A stretch of DNA of 64,000 bases, from positions 4,092,001-4,156,000 of the forward strand of contig NZ_JAFBCN010000001.1 in the NCBI RefSeq assembly GCF_016907755.1. The letters are read 5' to 3'. The DNA is from Cellulosimicrobium cellulans (GTDB lineage: Bacteria > Actinomycetota > Actinomycetes > Actinomycetales > Cellulomonadaceae). Shown here piece by piece: positions 39,488 to 48,490 of the stretch (its first letter is position 1; each line of letters opens with the position of its first letter). The position numbers and the translations under genes are program-made. The notes beneath the pieces are model-generated. The model searched no databases, was not told where the DNA came from, and saw nothing but the letters and a program-made list of their open reading frames with translations.

Positions 39488-41281
39488 TCAGGCGGTCTCG
39501 CGCAGGCGGTCCAGCTCCTCCTCGACGATCGAGTCGTCGAGCTTGGTGAACACCGGCGTCGGCTTGCCCACCGGTGTGCCCGGCACGACGGCCTTCGGCT
39601 CCCACGTCGCCAGGCCCTCGGCCCGGTAGTCGCCCGTGATGACCGGGTAGTGCCGCGAGTCGTCGTCGAGGTCCGTCACCTCGTCGATGCGCGGCTGCGG
39701 CGTGATCGTGCCCGTCCCGCCGAACGCCTCGTGCACCTGCTGCGCCGAGTGCGGGAGGAACGGGGACAGGATCGTGTTGAGGTCGCTGACCGCCTGGGTC
39801 ACGGTGTGCAGCACGGTCGCGAGGCGGTCCGGGTCCGTCTTGAGCTTCCAGGGCTCGGTGTCGGACACGTACTTGTTCACCTCGCCGACCGTCTTCATCG
39901 CCTCCGCGACGGCCGCGCGCTGGCGGTGCGTCGCGATGAGCTCGCCCACCCGGCCGAACGCGGTCGTCGTCGTGGCGAGGACGCCCTCGTCGATCGGCTG
40001 GCGCTGTCCCGGCTCCGGGATCGCCCCGAAGTTCTTGTGGACCAGGTTCGCCGTGCGGTTCACGAGGTTGCCCCAGCCCGCGACGAGCTCGTCGTTCGTG
40101 CGGCGCTGGAAGTCCGCCCACGTGAAGTCGACGTCCTGCGTCTCCGGACCCGCCGACGCGACGTAGTACCGGAACGCGTCCGGCTGGTAGCGGGCCAGCA
40201 TGTCGCGCACGTAGATCACGAGACCGCGCGACGACGAGAACTTCTGCCCCTCGACGTTGAGGAACTCGCTCGAGACGACCTCGGTCGGCAGCTGCAGGTT
40301 CCCGTACGCCCCCGGTGCCCCGCCCTTGTTCCCCCGGCCGTCGTAGCCGAGCAGCTCGGCCGGCCAGATCTGGGAGTGGAACGTGATGTTGTCCTTGCCC
40401 ATGAAGTAGTACGACCGCGCCTCGGGGTCGTTCCAGAACGCGCGCCACGCGTCCGGGTCGCCGCTGCGCCGCGCCCACTCGATCGAGGCCGACAGGTAGC
40501 CGATTACCGCGTCGAACCACACGTAGAGGCGCTTGCTCGGGTTGGACTCCCAGCCTTCCAGCGGGACGGGGATCCCCCAGTCGATGTCGCGCGTCATGGC
40601 GCGCGGGCGCACGTCGTCGAGCAGGTTGAGCGAGAACTTCAGGACGTTCGGGCGCCACTCGGTACGCGTGCGCAGCCAGTCCCCCAGCGCGTCGACGAAC
40701 GCCGGCAGGTCGAGGAAGAAGTGGTTCGACTCGACGAACTTGGGCGTCTCGCCGTTGATCCGGCTGTGCGGGTTGATCAGGTCGATCGCGTCGAGCTGGT
40801 TGCCGCAGTTGTCGCACTGGTCGCCGCGCGCGCCGTCGTAGCCGCAGATGGGGCACGTGCCCTCGATGTAGCGGTCCGGCAGCGTGCGGCCCGTCGACGG
40901 CGAGATCGCGCCCATGGTCGTCTGCTCGACCATGTACCCGTTCTTGTGGACCGTGCGGAACATCTCCTGCACGACGGCGTAGTGGTTGCGCGTCGTGGTG
41001 CGCGTGAACAGGTCGTACGACAGCCCGAGCTGGTGCAGGTCCTCGACGATGACGCGGTTGTACCGGTCCGCGAGCTCCTGGGGCGTCACGCCCTCCTTGT
41101 CCGCCTGCACGAGGATGGGCGTCCCGTGCTCGTCGGTGCCCGAGACCATGAGGACGTCGTGACCCGCCATGCGCATGTGCCGGCTGAAGACGTCCGACGG
41201 GACACCGAAACCTGCGACGTGGCCGATGTGGCGCGGCCCGTTGGCATACGGCCACGCCACGGCCGAGAGGATGTGGGTCAT
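39488..41281 (-). CDS. metG: Methionyl-tRNA synthetase
   Basis: 597 residues. HIGH motif in [14 protein letters not shown] (about 12-25), the zinc knuckle [18 protein letters not shown] (two CxxC pairs, about 138-155), and KFSSSRG in place of KMSKS. The anticodon-binding helical domain follows ([17 protein letters not shown] on). No C-terminal EMAP dimer domain. The -10 box TAGGAT (41290-41295) is 8 nt before the ATG, so the mRNA may be leaderless. First gene of the metG-tatD pair. Confidence 0.97.
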   Translation of the reverse strand: MTHILSAVAWPYANGPRHIGHVAGFGVPSDVFSRHMRMAGHDVLMVSGTDEHGTPILVQADKEGVTPQELADRYNRVIVEDLHQLGLSYDLFTRTTTRNHYAVVQEMFRTVHKNGYMVEQTTMGAISPSTGRTLPDRYIEGTCPICGYDGARGDQCDNCGNQLDAIDLINPHSRINGETPKFVESNHFFLDLPAFVDALGDWLRTRTEWRPNVLKFSLNLLDDVRPRAMTRDIDWGIPVPLEGWESNPSKRLYVWFDAVIGYLSASIEWARRSGDPDAWRAFWNDPEARSYYFMGKDNITFHSQIWPAELLGYDGRGNKGGAPGAYGNLQLPTEVVSSEFLNVEGQKFSSSRGLVIYVRDMLARYQPDAFRYYVASAGPETQDVDFTWADFQRRTNDELVAGWGNLVNRTANLVHKNFGAIPEPGQRQPIDEGVLATTTTAFGRVGELIATHRQRAAVAEAMKTVGEVNKYVSDTEPWKLKTDPDRLATVLHTVTQAVSDLNTILSPFLPHSAQQVHEAFGGTGTITPQPRIDEVTDLDDDSRHYPVITGDYRAEGLATWEPKAVVPGTPVGKPTPVFTKLDDSIVEEELDRLRETA

Positions 41282-41348
41282 GGTGCCCGATCCTAGTCGG
41301 CCGACGCACCCGCCTGCGGGGCGTCTCGTGCGGGAAGCGCGGCTCCGG

Positions 41349-41450
41349 GTGCGCCACGGGGAGGATGCGGCGGGTCTACCATCCGCCGCTCGTGCCTCGC
41401 GGCTCCCGCCAGGCCCGCCACGACCCGCCGCATCCTCCCCGCGCCGCACC
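41349..41450. repeat. Large inverted repeat between the Rpf-like gene and metG
   Basis: GGGGAGGATGCGGCGGGT (41358-41375) and its exact complement (41423-41440) are 18-bp arms 47 nt apart. Outer GGTGCG (41349-41354) and CGCACC (41445-41450) extend the structure. It may terminate the Rpf-like transcript or be a repeat element; no T tract. Confidence 0.65.
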
Positions 41451-41524
41451 CTCGGCGTTCGACTCACCGTCGACGCTGGTCCCGCTCGCCCCGACAAGAG
41501 CGGACGGGACCGGAGCCGGGCGGC

Positions 41525-42808
41525 TCAGTACCAGTTGGTGGCTTGCGAGTGGGACCACGCGCCGCACGGCGAGCCGTACGAGCCGGCGATGTAGTCCAGG
41601 CCCCAGGCGATCTGCGTCGCGGGGTTGGTCGCCCAGTCGGCGCCCTTGCTCGCCATCTTCGAGCCGGGGAGCGACTGCGGGATGCCGTAGGCGCTCGACG
41701 TCGGGTTGTCCGCCGTCGGGTTCCAGTTGGACTCCTTGGTCCACAGCTTCTCGAGGCACGTCCACTGCGACCCGGTCCAGCCGCGCGCGGCGGCCATGGC
41801 CTGCCCGATCGCGCGCGGGTCCTTCGGGCGCTCCTGCGTGCCGGTGACGACGACCTCGTCCACGGGCGCGGTCGTGACCTCCTGCGAGAGCTGCTCGCGC
41901 GACTCCTCGACGCCGTCCACGAGGGTGACCTCGAACGTCGTCGTGGTCACGCCGTCGGCCCCGGCCTGGGCGACGGCGGACTCGTCGGTGTACCTCGAGC
42001 CGTCGGGCTGCTGGACCGTCCCGTGCGGGACGGGCGTCGCCATCTGCTGCTGCTCGACGACGACGCGCTGGACGACGAGCGAGACCGTCGGCGCGCCCGG
42101 CTCGGCCGCGTCGACGCGCTGGACGCTCACGCGGTCGAGCTCGCCGAGCGCGATGCCCTGCTGCTCGAGGATCGCGGGGATGCCGATGCTGCCGTCGGGG
42201 GCGACCGTGGTCTCGCCGTCCGCGACGACGTTCACCGGGCCGTCGGTGTCGAGGCGCAGGTCGAGCGACGCGCGCTCACCGGACCGCGACGCGACGAGGC
42301 GCACGTCGCCGCCGCGCTCGGCGAGCGTCTCGAGCGCCTCGTCCGCGTCGAGCGCGGTGAGCCAGACGTCGGACTGCTCGCCGTCGGTCTGGACGGTGAC
42401 CTGCTTGCCGAGGCGCACCACGACCTCGTCGCCGTCGTCGAGGGCCGACGCGGGGTCGGGTGCGACCTGGTCGCGCGCGCCGACCTCGACGCCGGCCGCG
42501 TCGAGCGCGCCGGACACCGAGCCGGCGAGCGTGCTGACGGTCGTCAGCTCGCCGTCGACGTCGATGGTCACGGTCTTGCTGGCCTCGCCGTACGCGACGG
42601 CGCCCGAGCCGACGAGCACGACGGCGGTGGCCGCTCCGACGACGGACCAGCGGCGTCGACGCGTCGTGCGCAGGGTCCGCGCGGAGCGGGCGGCGCGACG
42701 GCTGGGCGTCTCGGCGGTCTCGAGAGCGGTCTCGGTGAGGGTGGCGTCCGAGGCGTCGGTCTCGACGTCACGGTTCTGGGGCGCGCGGGAGCGGAAGGGG
42801 TTGTGCAC
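41525..42808 (-). CDS. Rpf-like cell-wall hydrolase (DUF348, G5, lytic transglycosylase-type domain), third paralogue
   Basis: 427 residues. Transmembrane/signal helix about 48-66 (WSVVGAATAVVLVGSGAVAYG), DUF348 repeats about 68-195, G5 about 220-330, then the same C-terminal domain as the 37113 gene (LEKLWTKESNWNPTADNP, YGIPQSLPGSKM, WSHSQATNWY). The N-terminal two thirds are closest to the true Rpf gene at 33733, so this looks like a domain-swapped paralogue. GTG 42808 shares its upstream block with that gene. Located just before metG. Confidence 0.9.
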   Translation of the reverse strand: MHNPFRSRAPQNRDVETDASDATLTETALETAETPSRRAARSARTLRTTRRRRWSVVGAATAVVLVGSGAVAYGEASKTVTIDVDGELTTVSTLAGSVSGALDAAGVEVGARDQVAPDPASALDDGDEVVVRLGKQVTVQTDGEQSDVWLTALDADEALETLAERGGDVRLVASRSGERASLDLRLDTDGPVNVVADGETTVAPDGSIGIPAILEQQGIALGELDRVSVQRVDAAEPGAPTVSLVVQRVVVEQQQMATPVPHGTVQQPDGSRYTDESAVAQAGADGVTTTTFEVTLVDGVEESREQLSQEVTTAPVDEVVVTGTQERPKDPRAIGQAMAAARGWTGSQWTCLEKLWTKESNWNPTADNPTSSAYGIPQSLPGSKMASKGADWATNPATQIAWGLDYIAGSYGSPCGAWSHSQATNWY

Positions 42809-43010
42809 TCTGGTCCAGTCGTCGGGGGTCCCGGGCACGGGGGTCGACGGCGCACGCGCGCCCCGGGGCGCTCCGCACCGCGGCGCGGGCGTCACCCGGT
42901 TCGACCAGCCGATCCGGCCGTCCTGCGGACCCCCGGCACCCTGGGTGCCCTGTGGAGACCGCGTCCCACGGCCGGCCATTACACCTGTCCCCGGTGAGCG
43001 GCAACGCGAG
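42809..43010 (-). other. Long 5' leader of the third Rpf-like gene
   Basis: About 200 nt from predicted transcription start to GTG 42808. The final block before the start is the same as in the 35146-35399 leader (29 identical bases ending GGACC, then one difference, then GAGTG). The frame is open through the leader and would encode VPGTPDDWTRV in both genes, so an N-terminally extended protein is possible. Confidence 0.5.
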
Positions 43011-43017
43011 ACACTCG

Positions 43018-43046
43018 ACCGTAACCGATTCGTTATCACGCTCCAA
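43018..43046 (-). promoter_or_regulatory. Promoter of the third Rpf-like gene with MtrA-like box
   Basis: Minus strand: TTGGAG (43041-43046), 17 bp, TACGGT (43018-43023). Plus-strand box GTAACC-GATTC-GTTATC (43021-43037) fits RTMAYC-N5-RTMAYC at 11 of 12 positions and is nearly identical to 35410-35426. Confidence 0.65.
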
Positions 43047-43179
43047 ACCGACTGGTCAGCCCGCACGTCCACCCACATCGACCCGTCCGTCTCAGATCGG
43101 CCTCCCGAGGGTCGATCTCAGTCGCTCGGGCGGACCTGCGACAGCGATCCCCCCGGCACCTTGCAGGCTCGCGACGGCG

Positions 43180-44445
43180 TCATCCCGCGGGAGCCACCAC
43201 GACCCGCAGCAGCCGGTCGTCGCCGGCGCGCGGGTCCCCGCGTCCGTCGGTGTTGTTGGTCAGCACGTACAGCACGGAGCTCCCGTCGTCCCCGAGCGGC
43301 GTCGCCGGGTCGACGAGGACGGCGCGCAACCGACCCCGGTCCGTGAGCAACGCCTGGGGCGGGCCGAACGCGTCGGCCGACCCCCCGGCGTCAGGAGTCG
43401 CGAACGGCACACGCCACAGGGTCTGGCCTCGCAGCCCCGCCAGGTACGCGCCCTCGCGGGTCACGGCCAGCCCGCTGGGCGAGGCGTCCGACGTCGACCA
43501 CGTCGCCACCGGGTCCACGAACCCCGACACGGCGCCGCCCACCCCCTCGACCTCCGGCCAGCCGTAGTTCCCGCCGGGCACGACGACGTTGAGCTCGTCG
43601 AACGTGTCCTGGCCGAACTCCGACGCGAGCATCCGGCCCGTCACGTCCCACGCGACGCCCTGGACGTTGCGGTGCCCCAGGCTCCACACGGGCGACGCCG
43701 GGTCCGGGTTCCCCGGCGCCGGCGCGCCGTCCACCGTCAGACGCAGGATCTTGCCGTTGAGCGCGCCCGCGACCTGCGCCGCGCCGCGCTGCTGCGCGTC
43801 CCCCGTCGTCACGTAGAGGTAGCCGTCGGGCCCGAACGCGAGCCGGCCGCCGTCGTGCGTGGACGCCGCGGGGACGCCCTGCAGGATCGGGGCGAGGGCC
43901 GACAGCTCGCGGCCGGCGAGCGTCCCCCGCAGGACCTCGTTGCCGCCGTCAGCGGTCCGGTAGACGAACACCTCCCCCGGCGCCGCGCTGCCCTCGGGCC
44001 CGACCGCGACCCCGAGCAGGCCCGACTCGCCCGTCGCGACCGTGCCGTCGCGCAGGTCGTCCGCGCCCGCTCCCGTGACGGGCTCGGCAGCGCCCGACGC
44101 CGGGTCCACGACGACGAGGCCGCGCTCGTCGCGCAGCGAGACGAGCAGCGTCCCGTCCGCGAGCGCCGCGAGCCCCCACGGCGCGGGGAGCCCGGTCGCC
44201 ACCTCGGTCACGTCCACCCGCACCTCGGGCACGACGACGAGGCCGGGACCGGGCGCCGGCGTGGTCGTCTCGACGGACCCGCCGGTCGCGGTGGGCTCGC
44301 CGGTCCCGGGGGCGGCCGTCGTGACCGACGGCCCCGGGGCGGGTTCCGGGCCGTCGTCGGGCGTGCACGCCGCGAGCAGCACGACGGCGGCCCCCACCAC
44401 GACCGCGGGCCACCACCGACGCGCGGTCGACGGGTGGGCAGGCAT
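43180..44445 (-). CDS. PQQ-dependent sugar (glucose/sorbosone) dehydrogenase-like lipoprotein
   Basis: 421 residues. Signal peptide with lipobox LAAC (about Cys27), a Gly/Thr/Pro-rich linker, then a six-bladed propeller: ATGLPAPWGLAALADGTLLV, RLAFGPDGYLYVTTGDA, VWSLGHRNVQGVAWD, ASEFGQDTFDELNVVVPGGN. These are the GSDH-family motifs including the conserved His in GHRN. The enzymes oxidise aldoses at the cell surface with PQQ, but many actinobacterial members lack PQQ biosynthesis. No pqq genes are seen here. Confidence 0.88.
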   Translation of the reverse strand: MPAHPSTARRWWPAVVVGAAVVLLAACTPDDGPEPAPGPSVTTAAPGTGEPTATGGSVETTTPAPGPGLVVVPEVRVDVTEVATGLPAPWGLAALADGTLLVSLRDERGLVVVDPASGAAEPVTGAGADDLRDGTVATGESGLLGVAVGPEGSAAPGEVFVYRTADGGNEVLRGTLAGRELSALAPILQGVPAASTHDGGRLAFGPDGYLYVTTGDAQQRGAAQVAGALNGKILRLTVDGAPAPGNPDPASPVWSLGHRNVQGVAWDVTGRMLASEFGQDTFDELNVVVPGGNYGWPEVEGVGGAVSGFVDPVATWSTSDASPSGLAVTREGAYLAGLRGQTLWRVPFATPDAGGSADAFGPPQALLTDRGRLRAVLVDPATPLGDDGSSVLYVLTNNTDGRGDPRAGDDRLLRVVVAPAG

Positions 44446-44574
44446 GGGGCCATCGTCGCGCGCCGCGGGCGCCGTCGCACGGGCCGCGCTCCCCGCGCAC
44501 GACGGCGGATCCGCGCCACACTGGAGACAAGGAGGCGGGTCCTCCCGCCTCACCGGCCCCAAGGGAGGGGCGCC

Positions 44575-45009
44575 ATGAACCCGAAGGTGCTCAGCTTCGT
44601 CGTCGCCGCGGTCGCGTACGGGGTGACGCTCGTCATCGCCAACCTGGTGCTCGAGGGGATGACCATGAGCTGGCTGTGGGGGCTGGTCGCGGTCGCGCTC
44701 TTCACCGTGACGATCACCCTGCTGCGGCCGCTCGTGGTGCGGCTGCTCGGCAAGCACGTCCACGGCTGGACGTGGACGCTGGGGATCGTCACCGTGCTCG
44801 GCTCGCTCGTCGTCACCACGTTGCTGTCCCCGTCGAGCGGCTTCGACATCGACGGCTTCTGGACCTGGGTGTGGGCGACGCTCATCGTCTGGGTCGGCAC
44901 GGTCGTGTACGACCTCGTCGACGACCGCGCCGTCGCCGCGGCGGGGCGTCAGGTCGACAGGTACCAGGGCCGGCACGGGCGGACGCCGCCCACGGCGGCG
45001 CCCGCCTGA
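44575..45009 (+). CDS. Small membrane protein, phage-holin-family-like (PF04020 type)
   Basis: 144 residues with four hydrophobic helices (about 5-25, 30-52, 62-82, 98-118) and a basic C-terminal tail. The spacing ANLVLEGMTMSWLWGLVAVA, then a TLLRPLV turn, resembles the four-helix phage-holin family membrane proteins common in bacteria; a lytic role is unlikely without phage genes. A strong site, AAGGGAGGGG, precedes the ATG. A hairpin GAGGCGGG/CCCGCCTC (44532-44551) lies in its 5' leader. Ends 3 nt from the convergent aminotransferase. Confidence 0.7.
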   Translation: MNPKVLSFVVAAVAYGVTLVIANLVLEGMTMSWLWGLVAVALFTVTITLLRPLVVRLLGKHVHGWTWTLGIVTVLGSLVVTTLLSPSSGFDIDGFWTWVWATLIVWVGTVVYDLVDDRAVAAAGRQVDRYQGRHGRTPPTAAPA

Positions 45010-45012
45010 CCG

Positions 45013-46194
45013 TCAGAGGCGGGTCAGGCCGCGCTTGAGGCCGCGGATCGCCTGGCCGATGCGGTGCTCGTTCTCGATGAGCGCGAACCGCACGAACTCG
45101 TCGCCCCCCGGGCCGAACCCGACGCCCGGGGAGACGGCGACGTCGCACTCCTCGACGAGGTGCGTCGCGAACTCGATCGAGCCCATGTCGCGGTACGGCT
45201 CGGGGATCCGGGCCCACGCGAACATCGTGCCGCCGGGCTTGTGGATGTCCCAGCCGATGCGCTGCAGGCCGTCGTACAGGGCGTCGCGACGCGACGCGTA
45301 GACGGACGAGATCTCCTGCGGGAACTCCGTCGCCTCGTTGAGCGTGACGGTCGCGGCGATCTGGATGGGCTGGAACGTGCCGTAGTCGAGGTAGCTCTTG
45401 AGCTTCGCGAGCGCCCCGACGACGTCGCGGCGCCCCACGAGGAACGCGACGCGCCAGCCCGCCATGGAGAACGACTTCGTCATGGAGTACAGCTCGACCG
45501 CGACCTCGCGCGCGCCCTCGCACTGCATGATCGACGGCGGCTCGAACCCGTCGAACGTCATGTCCGCGTACGCGAGGTCGTGCACGAGCACGACGTCCTT
45601 GTCCCGCGCCCAGTCGACGAGGCGCTGCAGGTCCTCCTTGGTCGCGACCGTCGTCGTCGGGTTGTGCGGGAACGACAGGACCACGACGCGCGGCTTGGGC
45701 CAGCCGAGCTCCCACGCCTCGATGATCCGGTCGATGTACCCCGCGGCGTCGGTCCCGTCGCCGATGGGGACCTGGCGCGCGTCGGCGCCCGCGAAGTAGG
45801 GACCCCAGATGTGGATGGGGTAGCTCGGCGTGGGGACGAGCGCGACGTCGCCCGGCTGCAGCAGCACCCACATGAGGTGGCTGAAGCCCTCCTTGGCGCC
45901 GATGGTCGAGATGATCTCGGTGTCCGGGTCGAGGCTCACGCCGAACCGGCGCTGGTACAGGCCCGCGACGGCCTCGCGGAGCTTGGGGATGCCGCGCGAC
46001 GCGGAGTAGCGGTGGTTGCGCGAGTTCTGGGCGGCCTCGGCGAGCTTGTCGACCGCGATCTGCGGGCTGGGCAGGTCGGGGTTGCCGAACCCGAGGTCGA
46101 CGACGTCGCGGCCCGCTCGGCGTGCCTCGATCTTGAGCCCGTCGATGATGGTGAAGACGTAGGGCGGCAGACCGGGGATCCGGCGGAACTCCAT
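45013..46194 (-). CDS. Class I/II PLP aminotransferase (AlaC-like)
   Basis: 393 residues. PLP fold type I: LGFGNPDLPSPQ (about 34-45), YSASRGIPKLREAVAG, SFPHNPTTTVAT, the Schiff-base lysine in YSMTKSFSMAGWRVAF, and RFALIENEHRI with the carboxylate-binding Arg near the end. The opening RIPGLPPYVFTIIDGLK is typical of the AlaC/YfdZ group that makes alanine from pyruvate and glutamate. LL-DAP or methionine aminotransferase cannot be excluded. GGAG precedes the ATG. Confidence 0.9.
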   Translation of the reverse strand: MEFRRIPGLPPYVFTIIDGLKIEARRAGRDVVDLGFGNPDLPSPQIAVDKLAEAAQNSRNHRYSASRGIPKLREAVAGLYQRRFGVSLDPDTEIISTIGAKEGFSHLMWVLLQPGDVALVPTPSYPIHIWGPYFAGADARQVPIGDGTDAAGYIDRIIEAWELGWPKPRVVVLSFPHNPTTTVATKEDLQRLVDWARDKDVVLVHDLAYADMTFDGFEPPSIMQCEGAREVAVELYSMTKSFSMAGWRVAFLVGRRDVVGALAKLKSYLDYGTFQPIQIAATVTLNEATEFPQEISSVYASRRDALYDGLQRIGWDIHKPGGTMFAWARIPEPYRDMGSIEFATHLVEECDVAVSPGVGFGPGGDEFVRFALIENEHRIGQAIRGLKRGLTRL

Positions 46195-46336
46195 CGCAGT
46201 GCTCCAGCTCTGTGCGGCGCGCCCGGGCGCGGAGGTGCGCGCGGGTCGCGGGTCTCGCAGGGTACGCCTGCTGCCGGACGCCGCGCGTCGTGTCTCGTCG
46301 CGGCGACGTCCCGGCCGCCCGTCGTGGGAGCGGAGC

Positions 46337-46801
46337 TCAGCCGTCCCAGCCGAGGTTGCGCGCCATGCGCTCGAGCGTCGCGACAGTCTGGGCGTACTCC
46401 GCGCGGCTGATGCCGTCGGCGACCCGCTCGCGCGAGACCGACACGGCGTCGAGGAGGTCGTGGTACGCGTGGTTCCCGGCGACGGTCACCGACAGGCCGC
46501 CCGAGGCGTCGCGCGCGACCCAGCCGCGGCGCACGAGGTCGTCGATCTCCGCCGTCACGGCGCTCGCCCCGTGCCCGGCCACCGGGGCCGCCCCGGTGAA
46601 CGGGGACAGCACGCCGTCGACGCTCGTCTCCTGGCTCACGCCGTCCCGGATCGTGTTGAGCACCTGCCAGTGCCGGCGCGTGAGCCCCGAGTGCTGGAAC
46701 ACGCCGTCGAAGCTCTCGTCGATGAGCCGGTCCACGAGCTTGAGCCAGTACCCGATCGGGCGCTCCGGCGGGCCGGTCGGCGGGGTCGCGGCGTCGCTCA
46801 T
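46337..46801 (-). CDS. MarR-like winged-helix regulator
   Basis: 154 residues. PIGYWLKLVDRLIDESFDGV, then LTRRHWQVLNTI and a helix-turn-helix where the recognition region is VTAEIDDLVRRGWVARDASG, a MarR-like layout with an unusual loop (SPFTGAAPVAGHGAS). GGGAGG precedes the ATG. Divergent from the nicotinamidase gene across 130 nt, which is a plausible target. Function otherwise unknown. Confidence 0.75.
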   Translation of the reverse strand: MSDAATPPTGPPERPIGYWLKLVDRLIDESFDGVFQHSGLTRRHWQVLNTIRDGVSQETSVDGVLSPFTGAAPVAGHGASAVTAEIDDLVRRGWVARDASGGLSVTVAGNHAYHDLLDAVSVSRERVADGISRAEYAQTVATLERMARNLGWDG

Positions 46802-46931
46802 CGGGTACCTCCCGGGTGCTCGGGTCACGGCTGCTCCCACTCTCGCACCCGCGCGGGGGACGCGCCCGGCGGGCCCGGCGCTCCGTCCGGGCGCTCCCCC
46901 GCTGCCCGGTCCCGGGTGGCAGAGTGGGCGC

Positions 46932-47531
46932 ATGAGCGAGCACACCCCCGCGCCACGCCGGGCCCTCATCGTCGTCGACGTCCAGCCCACGTTCTGCGAG
47001 GGCGGCGAGCTGGGGGTCGAGGGCGGGAACGCCGTCGCGCAGCGCATCGCCGACCACGCGCGCGAGCACCGCGACGCCTACGACCTCGTCGTCACGACCC
47101 AGGACTGGCACGTGGACCCGGGCGAGCACTGGAGCCCGCAGCCCGACTTCGTCGACACGTGGCCCCCGCACGGCATCGCGGGCACCCCGAACGCCGAGCT
47201 CCACCCCGCGCTGGCCGACCTCGCGCCCGACGCCGGGGTCAAGAAGGGCGAGTACCAGGCCGCGTACTCCGGGTTCGAGGGGGTCGACGTCGGCGGCCGG
47301 CCGCTCGTGGACGTCCTGCGCGACGCCGGGATCGACGCGGTCGACGTCGTCGGCATCGCCGAGTCGCACTGCGTGCGCGCGACGGCGCTCGACGCCCACG
47401 CGCTCGGCCTCGCCACCCGGGTCCTCACCGACCTCACGGTGCCGGTCACGCCCGAGCTCGGCGCCGCGGCGCGCGAGGAGCTCGCCGCGGCGGGCGTCGC
47501 GCTCGAGCCGAGCACCGCCGTCGGGCGCTGA
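46932..47531 (+). CDS. pncA: Nicotinamidase (isochorismatase-like hydrolase)
   Basis: 199 residues. Catalytic Asp in ALIVVDVQPTF (Asp16), metal-site motif TQDWHVDPGEHW, catalytic Lys in GVKKGEYQAAYSGF and nucleophile Cys in GIAESHCVRATA. Converts nicotinamide to nicotinate for NAD salvage. The DxH and lysine context match PncA rather than isochorismatase. Divergent from a MarR-like regulator and convergent with rsmI. Confidence 0.93.
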   Translation: MSEHTPAPRRALIVVDVQPTFCEGGELGVEGGNAVAQRIADHAREHRDAYDLVVTTQDWHVDPGEHWSPQPDFVDTWPPHGIAGTPNAELHPALADLAPDAGVKKGEYQAAYSGFEGVDVGGRPLVDVLRDAGIDAVDVVGIAESHCVRATALDAHALGLATRVLTDLTVPVTPELGAAAREELAAAGVALEPSTAVGR

Positions 47532-47556
47532 CGGCGCTGGGGGCGCTGGAGGTCGG

Positions 47557-48447
47557 TCAGCGGCGCCGTGCCTCCAGGGCCGCAGCGTAGAGGTCGCGCT
47601 TGGGCACGCCGGCGTCCTGCGCGACGTCCGCGACGACGTCCTTGAGCCGCTCCCCGCCATCGACGCGCGCGAGGACGTCCGGCACGAGCTCGGCGAGCGG
47701 GACCGGGCCGCGGGGCGGCGCCCCGCCGACGACGACGCAGATCTCCCCCCGGAGCTGCTCCTCGGCGGCGCGCTCCGCGAGCGCGGCGAGGGGTCCGCGC
47801 AGCACCTCCTCGTAGGTCTTGGTGAGCTCGCGCGCGACGGCGGCCGAACGGTCCGCGCCGAACGCCTCGGCCATCGCGGCGAGCGTCTCCGCCACCCGGT
47901 GCGGCGCCTCGAAGAACACGAGCGTGCGCGGCTCGTCGGCGAGCGCGGCGAGCGCGCGCGACCGGTCGCCCGCCTTGCGCGGCAGGAACCCCTCGAAGCA
48001 GAAGCGGTCCGTCGGGAGCCCCGACAGCGCGAGGGCCGTGAGCACCGCGCTCGGCCCGGGCGCCGTCGTCACCGGGACCCCGCGCTCCACCGCGCGCGCG
48101 ACGACGCGGAACCCCGGGTCCGACACGCTCGGCATCCCCGCGTCGGAGACGACGAGCACCGTCCCGCCGCCGTCGACGACGTCGAGCAGGTCGTCCGCAC
48201 GGTCGGACTCGTTGTGCTCGTGAAAGCTGACGACGCGCCCGCCGACCTGCACGCCCAGCCGGCCTGCGAGCGCGTGCAGCCGGCGCGTGTCCTCCGCCGC
48301 GACGACGTCGGCCTCCGCGAGCAGGCGCCGCAGCCGCGGGCTCGCGTCCTCCGCGTTGCCGATCGGGGTGCCGCCCAGCACCAGGTGCCCGGCCTCCCGC
48401 GAGGTCGTGGGCCGGTCGGCGTCGGGCGCGTCGGTCGAGGAGGACAT
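47557..48447 (-). CDS. rsmI: 16S rRNA (cytidine1402-2'-O)-methyltransferase RsmI
   Basis: 296 residues. Tetrapyrrole-methylase fold: LGGTPIGNAEDASPRLRRLL (about 24-43), AAEDTRRLHAL, VVSFHEHNE, VVSDAGMPSVSDPGFRVV and TAPGPSAVLTAL. Methylates C1402 in the 30S decoding centre. Divergent from the protein mannosyltransferase gene, the same pairing as Rv1003c/Rv1002c in mycobacteria, and on the same side of metG. Confidence 0.95.
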   Translation of the reverse strand: MSSSTDAPDADRPTTSREAGHLVLGGTPIGNAEDASPRLRRLLAEADVVAAEDTRRLHALAGRLGVQVGGRVVSFHEHNESDRADDLLDVVDGGGTVLVVSDAGMPSVSDPGFRVVARAVERGVPVTTAPGPSAVLTALALSGLPTDRFCFEGFLPRKAGDRSRALAALADEPRTLVFFEAPHRVAETLAAMAEAFGADRSAAVARELTKTYEEVLRGPLAALAERAAEEQLRGEICVVVGGAPPRGPVPLAELVPDVLARVDGGERLKDVVADVAQDAGVPKRDLYAAALEARRR

Positions 48448-48490
48448 GGTTCCCAGGGTTCCACACCCGTGTGCCCCTACGATGGCCAGC

